From the NCBI RefSeq assembly GCF_004193775.1, contig NC_041020.1:8253198-8317197 (forward strand): a stretch of DNA of 64,000 nucleotides, written 5' to 3'. A program made the position numbers and the translations under genes. Position 1 is the first letter of the stretch. The number at the start of each line of letters is the position of its first letter. Source of the stretch: Glycine soja. Lineage: Eukaryota > Streptophyta > Magnoliopsida > Fabales > Fabaceae. Below the pieces are notes generated by a model, which was not told the origin of the DNA, searched no databases, and worked only from the letters and a program-made list of their open reading frames with translations. Of the stretch, positions 12,030-23,849 are shown piece by piece.

Positions 12030-13740
12030 ACCCCCTTATGAAACAAGGGATGATGAATTTATCGAGTCTTTCATCTTAGTGGGAAGTTTCCTAAGGACCA
12101 CCGTGGAACACTCCTTATTAAGGCCCACAATACCAAAATTTGTCAATTATCCTTTGTTTTATAAAATTTCTTTTAAATGATTGGCATAAGATGACATTTG
12201 TGAGATGACCTCTACAAAAGGGAGGTTGATGTGCAATTTCTTTATAACTTCTAGAAATTTTCTAAATTGCACATTTCGTTGTTCATTCTTGACTCTTTGA
12301 GAAAAGGGTATACTTACCTAAGGAGATGTCAATATTTCCTTCTTTGTCGTGAACCTGGTTTTCCCCAGTAGGAATCTCAATCTTCTTAGGTGCTTGGTCA
12401 TCTTCAGTGAGGACATCATTTGTAGCTTTTAGAGAGGAACCCTTATTCTTATTAGAATCCTCTTCAACCCTCTTGCTTCCAGTCATTACCGCACTAACAT
12501 CCTTCTTCTTGGGGTTAGGTTCAGATTGTGAAGGAATGGTGCTCGTTTGTCTTTGTGACATAAAAGAATATATAGTGGTCATTTTGGACTCTATCTATTT
12601 CATTCGCTTATCATTCTAAGCCATATACTAAAGCATGGTTGGTTTCTTGGAAGGTGGATCATCTCTTTTCTTGTCTTGGCCTCTGATTTTGCATGTGTGG
12701 AGGCCTATACATCCCTTGGTGTTGATTCTACTTGAAGTCTTATCCTTGATTGTAATTGCTAGGGTACTAATTATAGGAATTATTACTTCCCCCAATAAAA
12801 TTGATCTCATCCATGACTACACCTAATGCATCACCCACACAACGCATTCTCCCGGCCCATGTACAATCCCACATTTCTCAGAGGTTTGGAAATGAGGTGT
12901 ATTGATGGGCATTTGAGCTTGGGCTCTCATGAGTGACCCAATCTTCAATGTTAAAGTTTGAATTTGTGTTCCCAACTCAGTTTGGGATTCATCTTTCTCT
13001 ATTTGGTGGACGCCCTTCTTTATGTTTCTCCTATCCCTATAATTTTTATAAGAGTTAGAGCACATATTTTCAATGATTTTGATGGCATTAACAGTGATTT
13101 TTAAAATAAGATTATCCCCACAAGAAACATCCAAGCTTGTCCTCTTGTGTGAGGAAACTCCAACATAGCAAATGTGAATCAGTCTCTATTGGGTAATGCC
13201 ATGGTGTGGACAACCTCTGATCATCTCTTGCGACCTTTCCCGGTCTTTAGGTAGACTTTTTTGCTTCCTTTGCACAATGTTTCCCTGATATACTTATTTG
13301 TATTCATGGGAGAGAAATACCTCCATAAGAAAGCATTTGCACATTGGTTCCATAAAGAGATGTTGTTTTCTGGTAAAGAGCTAAGCCAATCCCATACCTC
13401 CCATTAAGAGAGAAAATGAAGGCGTAGAGGTTGACATATTCTGCCAATACACAATTTTGTCTCACTGTGTTAGAAATTTTGAGGAACTTCTTCAAGTTCT
13501 GGATAGGAGCTTCATGGGTACCACTAAATGTGTTGTTCTCCAGCATCTGTGAGAACCCATGCTTGAAGTCAAAATTGACTTCTTCAGACAAATCAAGGAG
13601 TATGATGGTATTGGATTTCCCCAAAGTAAAAGTGAGGTAATCCATTAGAGTTTGGGCAGATTCCTTTGCCATTTTTCTTTCTCTCTCCCTTTGAATCCCC
13701 ACACGAAGCTTTCTAATAAGTTTATCAATATCAAACATAG
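12030..13740 (-). pseudogene. Ty3/gypsy gag-protease remnant
   Basis: From about 13738 downward the minus strand gives a gag protein. A capsid-like region includes NNTFSGTHEAPIQNLKKFL and NTVRQNCVLAEYVNLYAFIF, corresponding to the 'F-G-P-EDP--HL--FL-I--T-K-NGV--D-I-L-LFPFSL' block of plant gag. At 12823-13134 come AIKIIENMCSNSYKNYRDRR and a CGIVHGPGEC stretch that looks like a worn zinc knuckle. At about 12050-12300, in shifted frames, KKLHINLPFVEVISQM, YANHLKEIL and CSTVVLRKLPTKMKD match the region before the aspartic protease. Frameshifts and stops are numerous. A hAT element interrupts it at 13741, and its upstream part probably continues beyond 21248. Confidence 0.8.
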
Positions 13741-14053
13741 TTTTAAAAACGGCCCAATGACAGACCCGATCCTGGCACTGGGTTACTAGGTTAGTGGTCG
13801 AACCAATTGGTCACTAATTGACTCGCATGACCCGGTCTGTAATTAAAAATATAAAAATTTTATACCTATCTTAAAAATATTTAAAAATAACATCACAAAT
13901 TAATATAATTCCATAACATAGATAACTAGATACCAAAATGTTAAAAAACATCATTGTCCAAGTTCAAACAAACTAGTAACAAAGATCACAAACATAAATA
14001 AATAGCTAAATAAGTTCAAGGTCAACAAATATTCCTAAATAAGTTCAACTTTT

Positions 14054-16128
14054 TTATGTCCAAGGGACATAAACTAAGTCATTGTCATTTTTAGGAACTC
14101 CTTCTTCATTATAGAACTCAGAAGAATCTCCCATTGTAACTTCATAATCAACATTGCTCTCATTTAAATTCATGTTTTCCATGTGAGTGTCTTGTGCTTC
14201 AGCAACATCATCATCATCCAAAATTAAAGGACCTATGACAAAAAAATTAGATAGAAAGTAGTAATTAACATTTAGAGATAACAAATATGAAACGAATTTG
14301 AAATAAAAATATGATTAAAATATACCAATATCATTTGAAAGTGGTTGGATGGTCATATTTGCAAGGTTTTTGCGTAATGCACCCACCTCCTCATTGGTTA
14401 AGAATGTTGGTGAATCCTCCATTACCCAATCAACATGGTAATCAATTGTTTCCAAATTAATAGGATCATAGCTTTGTTGTCTTTTTTTTCTTAAGCACGT
14501 GTACAAATATGTAACCATATGTAATATAGAAAGATAAACAATGAAAATGAATAAAAATATAATAATACCTATTTTGCAACCTCAAGTTATAACGAACATA
14601 GACTAAATCATTAAGTTTTTGATGCTCTAACCTTTTTTTTTGAATGAATGTGCTCAAATACACTACAACTCCGCTCACAACCTAAAATACTACAAGTTTG
14701 GCTTAAATACGAATAGCCAACTTTTTCAAATGTGGTACCCTACATCCATAAGATGCCCACCATTGATCTCAAATATTGCATGTCATAAAATGAATTAATA
14801 ACAAATAAAGTCACAAGTAAATATTAAGAAGGATTACAATTTAGAAGTTATGAAAGTTACCTAACATAATTGTATTTCATTCATCCAAAGTAGCCTGTCT
14901 TCCAAAATGCAACTTAGTATTGTTGTAAATTCTCTTCTCACTAGTTAGCTTAGTTCAAAACTCACTATCTCCGTGAGCATATCTTTCAATGACATCCAAC
15001 AAACCAGTTGTTGTAGTCATATGTTGTTCAAATTCTTCCTCATTAAATTGGCAAGTAGGATTTAACCAATAACCTGCAGCATGAAGATTTTTGTGAAGCT
15101 ATGAATCCTAATGATGATATAAGATTTTCAAGTAAGGCTCCATTTTCATTTTATTTCTTCGAAACATCTTCACCATCTCTTTTCTAGCTTTATACATGGC
15201 TGGATAAAGAAAATCCATAGCAGGTTTATCTTCATTATCAACCATACATAACACACGTACAAGTGGCTCAGTCAGTTTCTCTACATCAACACATTTACTC
15301 CAAAACCCAGAGTCTAAGACTTGTTCCACAAATTGTTTTGCCTTGGCTTCTTTCACATAAGTTGAGTTTGTCCATTCTGTAGATGTTACCATGACTCTTA
15401 ATGCATCTTTTTTAGCCAAAATACTCTACAAAGCAATGAAATTAGTGGAAAAGCAAGTATGAGCAGGACAGAGTATTTCCCTTCCACCTATATGCTTTCT
15501 CATAAAAAAACATAGCAATGATTATAAAAATATTTAGTAATTCTTGAGGCATATGGCTTGACCTCACTAACTTCCTCCAATTTTCCCATGTCTTCCAACA
15601 TCAAATTGATGCAATGTGTAACACAAGGAGAGCAAAACAGTTTAGGAAACTCCTTTTCCAATAACCTACCAACAACAACATAATTGACAACATTTGAGTT
15701 ACTATGTGGACTACATTTTCAGGACTAACATGTAACACGACATACTTGAAAAGCTTAAAAAATAAATCAGTAGATTTAGAAGCATGAAAGGCATCAATAG
15801 ATTCTAGAAAATCAGTTCCTTTAGGACAATAAACCAAGAAATTGATAAAAGTTCTCTTTTTCCTATCAGTCCACCCATCTTCCATAAGAGTACAACCAAT
15901 TTTTTATCAAATAGAACGATAATCGTCCACAAGTTTATGCACATCATCAACCCAACTATTTAACAAATCACCACAAAGACAATGCATACTTGGAGCCTTG
16001 TATCCTGGACTCATGCTACATAGAGCATCAATCATAGGCTAAAAATATGTTAAATCAATTGCATGAAATGGAATAAATGCATCAATGAACCATTTAGCAA
16101 TAGCAAGTTCACACCTTCGTATAACTTG
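14054..16128 (-). pseudogene. hAT transposase, catalytic and C-terminal part (broken)
   Basis: Reading downward on the minus strand: RRCELAIAKWFI and SPGYKAPSMH (about 16020-16128), then MEDGWTDRKKRTFINFLVYC and KGTDFLESIDA (15770-15885), the DUF659-type catalytic region with the DGWT block. Next comes LRVMVTSTEWTNSTYVKEAK and EPLVRVLCMVDNEDKPAMDF (15200-15400), then QKKRLEHQKLNDLVYVRYN (14580-14640), the hAT C-terminal dimerisation motif. An acidic tail ends with DLVYVPWT near 14060. Order and motifs fit a plant hAT transposase of about 650-750 residues. Stops and frameshifts occur throughout (for example after 15601 and around 14750), so it is not functional. The N-terminal part continues across the insertion at 19904-20290. 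Confidence 0.85.
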
Positions 16129-16369
16129 TGTCGCAACCTACCCTTCAGCGGGAGGGCGATGCGAGGCTCATGGGTACGTCTTCCATGGGAGGAAAAATGC
16201 GCGGAGTCGCCACCAACGTTTATTCGAGGAAAACGTCGGAAAAACCGGAAAGATGTGGTCTACGAACTTTAAGCGTGAAAGGTTCGGGAGTTATTTTTTT
16301 GCACGGGGAAGGTATTAGCACCCCACGCGTCCGTCACAAGGGACGACAACCATCAATCAAGTTTGCAAA

Positions 16370-17979
16370 TGGTAGAAGCAAGCTTCATTGCTTCATGATG
16401 ATGAATCAAGATTGATTCAAGGTGTTTTGATGATAACAAAGATGATGAAAAAAAGCCCATGAGAATGATTTCAAGATTGAGTCAAGAACAATTCAAGAAT
16501 CAAGAGAAACATTTAAGAGAAGTTTCAAGTTTCAAGTTTTCAAGAATCAAGAATAATCAAGATTCAAGATTCAAGACTCAAGATTCAAGAATCAAGAAAA
16601 GACTCAATCAAGATAAATACTAAAAAGTTTTTCAAAACATTGAGTAGCACATGAATTTTTCACAAAACCTTTTACCAAAGAGTTTTTACTCTCTGGTAAT
16701 CGATTACCAGTGGCAAGTTTTGTTTTCAAAAAGCTTTCAACTGAATTTACAACGTTCCAATCAATTTCAAAATGGTGTAATCGATTACAATATATTGGTA
16801 ATCGATTACCAGTGTGTTTGAACGTTGAAATTCAAATTCAAATGTGAAGAGTCACATCCTTTCACAAAAATGCCTTGTGTAATCGATTACAATGATTTGG
16901 TAATCGATTACGAATGATAAGTTTTGAACAAAAATCAAAAGATGTAACTCTTCCAATGGTTTTCAAGTTTTTCTAAAGATTGTAACTCTTCTAATGGTTT
17001 TCTTGACCAGACATGAAGAGTCTATAAAAGCAAGTCCTTAACTTGCATTTGCAAGACATTGATTACAATCTTTTACATCCTTTGAATCTCTTTGAACATC
17101 CTCTTGAATTTCTTTTTCTTCTTCCTTTGTCAAAAGCTTTCTAAAGTTTTCTGGTTTTCCAAACCTTGAAAACAAAACTTGTGTTATTCATCTTTTTCAT
17201 TCCCTTCTCCCTTTGCCAAAAAGAATTCGCCAAGGACTAACCGCCTGAATTCTTTTTGTGTCTCTCTTCTCCCTTTTCCAAAAGAACAAAGGACTAACCG
17301 CCTGAATTTTTTTGTGTCTCCCTTCTCCCTTGTCAAAGAATTCAAAATGACACAGTCTGAGAATTTTTTTTATTCTTCCTTTTCCCTTATACAAAAGATT
17401 TCAAAGGACTAACCGCCTGAGATATCTTTTGTATCCCTTCACAAAGTTTCAAATAACTAACCGCCAGAGAACTTTGACTTAACACATTGGAGGGTACATC
17501 CTTTGTGGTACAAGTAGAGGGTACATCTACTTGGGTTGTTGTGACTGAGAACAAGGAGGGTACATTTCTTGTGGATCAATTCTAGTGGAGGGTACATCTA
17601 CTAGGTTGTTCAAAGAGAACAAGGGAGAGTACATCCCTTGTGGATCTTTGCTTGTAAAGGATTTTACAAGGTTGAAAAGAAATCTCAAGGACCGCAGGTC
17701 GCTTGGGGACTGGATGTAGGCACGGGTTGTTGCTGAACCAGTATAAAACTCTTATGTTTGTCTTCTTCTTCCCTACACTCTTTAATTTTTGCTATGTACT
17801 TTAATTAGCGCTTTTACTTTTGATTAAGTTTCTATTTCTGTTCTTACTTTCTTAACATTATAGTAAAAGCCTAATTGAATCTAGTAACATTAAGAAAGAT
17901 AGTTTTTTAATTAGTAAAGGTTCATTAATAATTAATTCAACCTCCCTTCTTAATTATTCCGAGGCCACTTGATCCAACA
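16370..17979 (+). mobile_element. SIRE/Maximus-like copia solo LTR (innermost insertion)
   Basis: About 1.6 kb of sequence starts TGGTAGAAGC and ends GATCCAACA inside the gypsy LTR. CAAA(T) at 16366-16370 and CAAAT at 17980-17984 are probable target duplications, offset by a base. It contains TGTTTTGATGATAACAAAG near the start, repeats of a TCAAGATTCAAGAATC word (16480-16620), five GTAATCGATTAC palindromes, repeated GGACTAACCGCCTGAATT blocks (17230-17450) and repeated GGAGGGTACATC blocks (17488-17635). There is no internal coding region. The sequence continues smoothly on both sides as the gypsy LTR. The family name is from memory of soybean LTRs. Confidence 0.75.
16696..16911. repeat. Five copies of the palindrome GTAATCGATTAC
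   Basis: The 12-base palindrome starts at 16696, 16777, 16798, 16879 and 16900, giving spacings of 81, 21, 81 and 21. The last four copies form two pairs, each with two copies 21 bp apart, and the pairs are 102 bp apart. The regular spacing suggests a tandemly duplicated module in the LTR. A dimeric DNA-binding protein could bind such sites, but this is not shown by sequence. Confidence 0.9.
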
Positions 17980-18185
17980 CAAATATGACTTTCAAAATTA
18001 TGTATTTTTCCCTTTTTTATGTTTTTATGTCTTTTTATTCCTTTTTGTATTTTTTATCTTTTTTGTGGTCGACAAGGGTGTTTCCCTCGCTCCTACGTAT
18101 CCTCAATTGCAATGAGGAAATCAGACCTACGTAGTTCTTTGAGAACTAAACGTTGGTTAAGTTGTTTTTATCTTTTTTCGCAAGA

Positions 18186-18395
18186 TATATTTTAACCGAA
18201 CAAAAGTCGTTTAAGGCGTTGGACCAATAATGATCTTTTGATTTTTGGAAAGGAGAGAAACGTTAAGGCGTTGGACCATTAACGATCTCTTGTTTTTGAA
18301 ATGGGAGAAATGTTAAGTCATTGGACCATTAACGATCTCTTGTTTTTGAAAGGAGAGAAACATTAAGGCATTGGACCATTAATGATCTCTTGGGG
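18186..18395 (+). repeat. Tandem repeat in gypsy LTR, about 60-bp unit
   Basis: About three and a half copies of a unit with AAGGCGTTGGACCATTAACG, ATCTCTTG, TTTTTGAAA and GGAGAGAAACG. A related copy occurs at about 18545-18580. Confidence 0.8.
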
Positions 18396-19624
18396 TGGTC
18401 GACAAAAGCGGGGCTTTTGCTCCTACGTATTCTCAATTGCGATGAGGAAATCAGACCTACGTAGTTCTTGCAAAAGCGGTAAAGTTATGTGTTGATTTTA
18501 TTCTTTTGAACGGTCCATGTTAACCGAAAAAAGCAAAGATGACTGTTTAAGGCGTTGGACCTTAAAACAATTTTGAGTGACTTTTGCGGACGAAGCTTGA
18601 TTTGTGAGTTGATTTTAGCCTTAGTTTCACTTTGGTTATTAGTCAATTCATTCAAGGAAACTTCCAAAGAAAAACATCCGATTGATTTTTTTAATTATTT
18701 TATTCAAATATATTTTGATTATTTTATTATTATTTTTCAAGATATTTTGATTATTTTATTATTATTTTTCCTTTTTTTGGTTTAACCGTGGTTACAACGT
18801 GAACGATCGGTTAGATTTTATTTTAACAGTGATTAAACGAGATTACAACACAAATGATTGGTTGAAATTCATTTTATCATTTATTAGGTGAGAAAACGGC
18901 TTAAATAAACGGTAAAAAGCTCGTTAAAGCAAAAGAAAAGAAAACTGAAAATAAGCGAAATTAAAGTGAAAGTACACAAAAACAATAGGGACCACTGAGG
19001 GTGCATAGAATGAATTGAAAGATTCGATTTCGGGAACTTACCGATTGAAGACTAAAGAACGACGAAGAATGAACGAAGAACAGCGAAGAACGATGAAGAA
19101 TTTCCACAGAATCGCTTACGGAAGCGTTACGGAAGCACTTCGGCTCGATTTTTCTTCACGAAAATGTATAGGGAAAAAGGGAGGTGCTTACCAAGGGGTC
19201 ATGAACATTTTGAAACAGCCCCCCTCCCCTATTTATAGGGAAAAAGGGAGGTGCTTGCTGCCCAGAGACTTCTTGAGGAAGATTTCTAAGCGCACCCCAA
19301 TTATTAAGTTCACCCCCCTTTTCGTACTTTACGGAAAAGTTACGGAAGCCTTACGGAAGTGTTTTGGATTTGATTTTCATCTTTTTTTCTCTTCCCTTTC
19401 ACCAATGTTAAGTGAAATATGTTTACCCAAGGTTTTCAGAAATTTTACGGAAGCATTACAGAAGCCCTAGAAACCATTTTTCAACAACGTGGAGGAGCTT
19501 GCTACTCAGTTGTTTCCTCCTTAAGCAACCCAACTTTCAAAATGTTTCGGAAGGGCCTAGATTCAAATTTCTATTTACACCCCTATCTTGATAAGTTCAC
19601 CCCCATTTTTGTGTTTTTGGTTGT

Positions 19625-19825
19625 TTTCTTTCCGAAATCTCATGAAACTTTACGGATTCCGTAACGACATCCATTTTCTTTCCAGAATGTTTGTGAAACT
19701 TTACGGATTATGCAATGATGGTCTTTTTGACTTCTGTAATGTTGCCGAACTTCACGGATTGCGCAACAATGCTTGTTTTTTCCTTCCGAAATGTTGCGAA
19801 ACTTTACAAATTACGTAACGATGGG
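19625..19825 (+). repeat. Tandem repeat in gypsy LTR, about 65-bp unit
   Basis: Three imperfect copies of a unit built from TTCCGAAATGTT, GAAACTTTACGGATT and CGTAACGATGG-like words. Shorter TTACGGAAGC words occur further left, at about 19110-19460. Confidence 0.75.
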
Positions 19826-19903
19826 TGTTAAACATTTTGAGGTGGTTAAACAAAGGTCGCATACCGACAAACAATGGTCCCCAGACAAAATTAGGGTATG
19901 ACA

Positions 19904-20290
19904 ACTTGTTTATTTTGCATCACACTTTTCAAGGTAGGTTGAACTCCAGCAGTGGTTCTAGGCTAAAAATAATTCCCAATGTGACCACTTGTCTTCACCT
20001 TTTCAGTTGTGCTTTGTGTTTGTTCACTTTGTTGTTCCACTTATATTGGACACCACTTTCTTCACTAGGTGGATAAAAATCATGTTCTTCATCAATTCTT
20101 CTCTTCTTATTCTAGCTCTTATTCTTCTCTTCATCAATTCCACCTCCCCTAACAATTTTATCATAGTAAATACACATCATAACGATCTTGTCACCTTCCT
20201 GGATGAGCTTACAATGTGCTCAAGCTATGTCTGTCTTCCCTCTAATGTTACGCCTTGAATTTTGAGTAAATGTTTCTTGGGATGTTGGTG
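19904..20290 (-). pseudogene. hAT transposase, N-terminal part (broken)
   Basis: The minus strand carries, in one frame, a Lys/Glu-rich stretch with RGGGIDEEKN, then FYPPSEESGVQYKW and, after a stop, LKSVMQNKQ immediately before the LTR insertion. Continuing into 16128 with one target copy removed gives an unbroken LKSVMQNKQVIRRCELA, which is how plant hAT proteins run into their catalytic domain. The expected BED zinc finger lies further upstream (about 20200-20290) and is too degraded to identify its Cys/His residues. Confidence 0.65.
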
Positions 20291-21252
20291 TTTCACTAGA
20301 TGACATCTATGATACAATTAAACACTTAATAATTAACCTAAATTAGGATTGCTAATATGCTATCATATATGTATATAACTAATGAACCTATAAAATAAAT
20401 TCACACCATATTTATATGACTAATGAACCTACAAAAATCTAAACAAATCAATATCAAAGTACCAAATAGGCAAATACCAACGCATTGAATGTAGTTTACT
20501 ATTACCAGTCAAAGGGATCAATACAAAAGTATCAAACTAATAATGCAATATAATGAATCAATAAAAATTCAAAACAAATCAATACATAATTTAATTACCT
20601 TGCAAATAAACTACCGGAAATCGTCATGTTTTCTTGCCAATAAAAAAAATATTTTAAAATAAAATCAATGATGTAAATCACTAATCAAACCTATCAAAAA
20701 TAGCTTCGTAATTCATACCTTGTTCGAGAATGGAGAGGTAGAGGATGAGGGTGACCATTGACGTTTAGTGCGGGTGAGGGTGAGGGCGAAGGCGAGGCCA
20801 ACCTCGACGGCATCATGCAAGGACCTCAACGGTGGAACATGACAACACATCACAATTTTGGTGTAGGCATGTGGCATGACGACCCAACATGTGGCACGAT
20901 CTCAGTGGCATAACACGACGACATAGCGATAGTGAGCGGCGGCATAGACACGTTGGAGTTGGAGTGAGAAGACTGAGAGAGAGGTAGAGGGGCTGCAATG
21001 TGAGAGCGAGAAGGAGATTCGGGAGAAGTTTTCTACTTTCTAAAATGGCTTGAAATGAAACGAAATCATTTCAAGCTGCACTGACCAAAAGAAAAAAGTG
21101 ACCCGATTCGGGTCGACGAGTCATTGGTTTGACCGAAAACCCGATCAGGTTGAAAGCACACCCCATTGAGCGTACGACTTGACCTGGTGCAGCCACCGGG
21201 TTGCGATTTAACCAGTCAGACCGGCAGGGTCGGTTTGTGTTTTAAAACTATG

Positions 21253-22270
21253 ATATTAGGTTGTAATGCAATGATGGCTTTTGGTACCTGGTTTGCATAC
21301 ACTAAAAAGAGGAGAAGATCAAATGCAACAGGAAACAAAAAGATAAAAATAAAATAAAACAAAATTTCATAAAAATAAATAAATAATAAAAGAATTTCTA
21401 TAACAAAATTGTTTGGATTAACAAAATTAAGCTACTCGAGAACATCGATACTAGTCCCCAACAACAGGCTAGAAACTTGATGTGTAAAATATGTATGCAC
21501 TAGGGCAAGTGTAACAATGGACCTAAATCTAGATATCATACCCAAAGTACTAGTTATGTTCCTCGATAGCTAATTTTTGTGATTGTTGTTTTTAAAAGAA
21601 AGCAAGTAAAACAAGATAAAAGAGAAATTTGAGTGATATTAAAAATGATCGAGAATTATGATTCACTAGTACTAATTTTCTCCGTATTCCTATGAAATGT
21701 CTATGTTGAGTTAATTACTAATTCCCAAAGTCACCTAAAGCCTTTGATCTAGGTCAATAGATGTTTTTGCCTTAAATCAATATTCCAATGATCATGAATA
21801 TAGTAATTTAAGGCAAAGGATAAAATAAAGTCTAGGAATGACTAATTCAAAGATAAACTAACCTATTAGAGATTATCCAAACAGTTTAATCATACAGTTT
21901 GTTATAAAACATTCAGTACCTAAATCTATCAAATACACCTGGATGGTCACCACTGTATATTCGATTAAGTTAATATTGATCAAGCCTTAATTGACAATAA
22001 AGATAAGGTAGAGAATTAATTAACATAAAACATTAAGGAATTTCATTAAGAACAAGGGAAAGAGTACAATTGTATAGTTACGTCATAACCAATAGGAAAG
22101 CCTAGAAGAAATTAACATAGACATACCAGTAGGAAAGGAGAGATGATCAGAATCAATCCTCACGATGTTGTCCATGCCTCAAAAATGCTCAAAACACTTT
22201 CAGAAGCTCTCAAAAACATAAAATAGGTAATGAATTTCAAATAATAAAAGTACAGAATCCAACATCTTAT
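21253..22270 (-). other. Probable gypsy leader/LTR sequence flanking the hAT element
   Basis: No coding frame of note. The segment is contiguous with the gag remnant once the hAT element is removed. It contains GGGCAAGTGTAACAATGGAC, a word similar to GGCAAGTGTACCATTTCGTC in the solo LTR at 41927-43266, so it may be 5' leader or LTR of a gypsy element on the minus strand. Its ends were not located. Confidence 0.4.
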
Positions 22271-22510
22271 TTATACACTCCTAAAGATAATTATTTTAAT
22301 TCGGTGCACTATAGATATATATTTTAATTTGATCCCTAAAGATGATTATTTTAATTAAGTACACTCTAAATAAATATTCTAATTAGATCCATAAAGATAA
22401 TTAATTACTTTAATTAGGCACACTACAAATAGATATTATAATTAAATCCCTAAAGATAATTACTCTAATTAGATTCCTAAAGATAGTTTCTTTAATTAAG
22501 TTCACTACAG
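22270..22510 (+). repeat. Imperfect tandem repeat, about 65-75-bp unit
   Basis: Three to four copies of a unit built from CCCTAAAGATAATTA, TTTAATTA and the words CACTA(C/T)A, followed by TAGATAT. The array borders the coding-like sequence that follows. Confidence 0.7.
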
Positions 22511-22609
22511 CCGTGGTGATATCCTAATGAGAGCCTTCATCACTAATGAGTATTTTAAGCACTCCAAAACTTGAGAAGATGCTCTTTTATATGTTACTAA
22601 AAGTTGTCT

Positions 22610-23160
22610 TTGTTTAAATAACATGAAGAATTTCAAAGAATATATTCTCAAGCTAGGTTTGAGGCTGCATCGTTTGTTGGTGAATCAAAGACTAGCCCTC
22701 TTAATCCTGCTTTGGAGGAGAGTATTAGGTCTAGGTATTGGGTCAAAGCTTTTGGTGAAAGAACAAGGGATAACTCTACGAGGTTGGAGACCTTGCTCAC
22801 GATTATCAGGGTGGAGATAGTAGCCTCATGCAAGAAAAAAGGAAAGCATCAAGTAGTTGTTCACATGATTCGGAAGAGATTATCCAACTCATACAATTAT
22901 TTTCACAAAGTGAGGATGAGATTCGTCTAGTGAGACACTATAATGAGCAAATGAGTCGTCAATTTCAACAACAATTTCAGCGGTTTCAATCAATTGTCAT
23001 GCAATTCCTACCACCCAACACACATTCTTTGAACAAAATCAGCAGCAAAACAACCACCAAGAGGAAAACCAACAACAAATTGATTAGCATGAGCAATAGG
23101 AACACCAACAACAACTAGACTCTCCTGATTATGACAATTAGTAGATTGTAGTAAAAGACT
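22610..23160 (+). pseudogene. Possible CACTA-associated transposon protein remnant
   Basis: Overlapping open frames encode ARFEAASFVGESKTSPLNPA, YWVKAFGERTRDN and, in another frame, a Gln-rich stretch with EIIQLIQLFSQSEDEI and MSRQFQQQFQRFQSIV. A C-terminal Gln-rich coiled coil after a short basic domain is typical of the plant 'transposase, Ptta/En/Spm' proteins. The match is loose and rests on layout more than conserved residues. CACTA-like ends on the right (23390-24615) support it. The frames are interrupted. Confidence 0.35.
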
Positions 23161-23389
23161 TATTACTTGTCCTTTTTATGAATGTTGTTTTCAAACTATG
23201 ATATGTTTTAATTTATGAATGGTTTGACTTGTTATATAAGATTAATCTATATGACAACTTTTGCCTAAATTATTATAAAAATTATGATCTTTTAAATTTA
23301 TTATTGTCTTTATATGTTGTCATTGCAGAATATTAATTTGTAGTAATATATAATGTTATAAATATATAAAAATATCAGAGCCCAAATTA

Positions 23390-23848
23390 TAGACAAAATA
23401 TCCATCGGTAATATACAAAATAATGATGTTATTCGTTAACCATTGTCGGCATAATATCCTTAAGAAAATTTACTTTCCATTATCGATGGATATTCCATCG
23501 AAAATTGTTGTCCACAATTCCCATTACCAATAGATTATCCATCAGAAAATATACTTACCATTACCCACAAAATATCTATCGAAAATGTTGTTCCCCATAG
23601 TTCTCATTACCAACGGATTATCTGTCATAAAATATATTTATCATTATCGATGGAATATTCGTTGGAAAAAGTTGTTCCCTATAGTCCCTATTACCAACAA
23701 ATTATCGGTCAAAAAGGAAAGTAAATTTACCAATGGAATTTTGATAGATGTTTTTTCCAATATCAACTTTTTTTATGGATTTTTTTATGCCGAAAATGAA
23801 CATTTACCAACGGATTTTATTAGTTGGAAATCAACATTTTTCTTAGTG
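23390..23848 (+). mobile_element. CACTA-like end with tandem subterminal repeats
   Basis: Six or so units of about 60 bp contain variants of TTACCATTACCGACGG, GAATATCCATCGGAAAAT and GTTGTTCCC. They end in CAACATTTTTCTTAGTG at 23848, resembling a CACTA terminus read outward. It is followed at once by gypsy integrase sequence, so it probably marks an insertion into an older gypsy copy. Confidence 0.55.
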
Positions 23849-23849
23849 T

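Larger units (their letters stand above)
16129..19903. mobile_element. Gypsy-type LTR inserted in the hAT transposase
   Basis: The insert begins TGTCGCAACC and ends GGGTATGACA (TG...CA) and is flanked by ACTTG at 16124-16128 and 19904-19908, a 5-bp target duplication. Joining the flanks with one ACTTG restores the transposase frame. After subtracting the inner solo LTR it is about 2.2 kb and no gag-pol is seen, so it is most likely a solo LTR of a long-LTR gypsy family. Tandem arrays lie at 18186-18395 (unit of about 60 bp with GGCGTTGGACCATTAACGAT) and 19625-19825 (unit of about 65 bp with GAAACTTTACGGATT). Near-identical sequence blocks containing TCCTACGTATCCTCAATTG and CAGACCTACGTAGTTC recur at about 18065-18155 and 18395-18470. 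A CCCCTATTTATAGGG box at about 19228 may be the LTR promoter. Confidence 0.8.
13741..21247 (-). mobile_element. hAT DNA transposon, disrupted by nested LTR insertions
   Basis: The element lies between TTTTAAAA at 13741-13748 and TTTTAAAA at 21240-21247, the 8-bp target duplication size expected of hAT. Both ends carry GC-rich, Arg/Gly-codon-like words around GACCCG and CCGGGT / GACCGG. The outer flanks extend the duplication into the palindrome CATAGTTTTAAAACTATG, so part of what I call target duplication could be terminal repeat. The minus strand encodes a degraded hAT transposase. Removing the 3.8-kb LTR insertion at 16129-19903 leaves about 3.7 kb, a normal size for a plant hAT. It interrupts a gypsy gag gene. 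Confidence 0.8.

Noticed and set aside
12407..12826. Plus-strand frames over the gypsy gag region
   Set aside because: Shadows of the minus-strand gag-protease remnant.
16063..16415. Three overlapping plus-strand frames at the gypsy LTR border
   Set aside because: They cross the transposase-LTR boundary and reflect the GC-rich LTR start. None has a domain.
19015..19470. A 151-residue frame on the plus strand
   Set aside because: It lies inside the gypsy-type LTR and is made of LTR repeats (TTACGGAAGC words). No domain.
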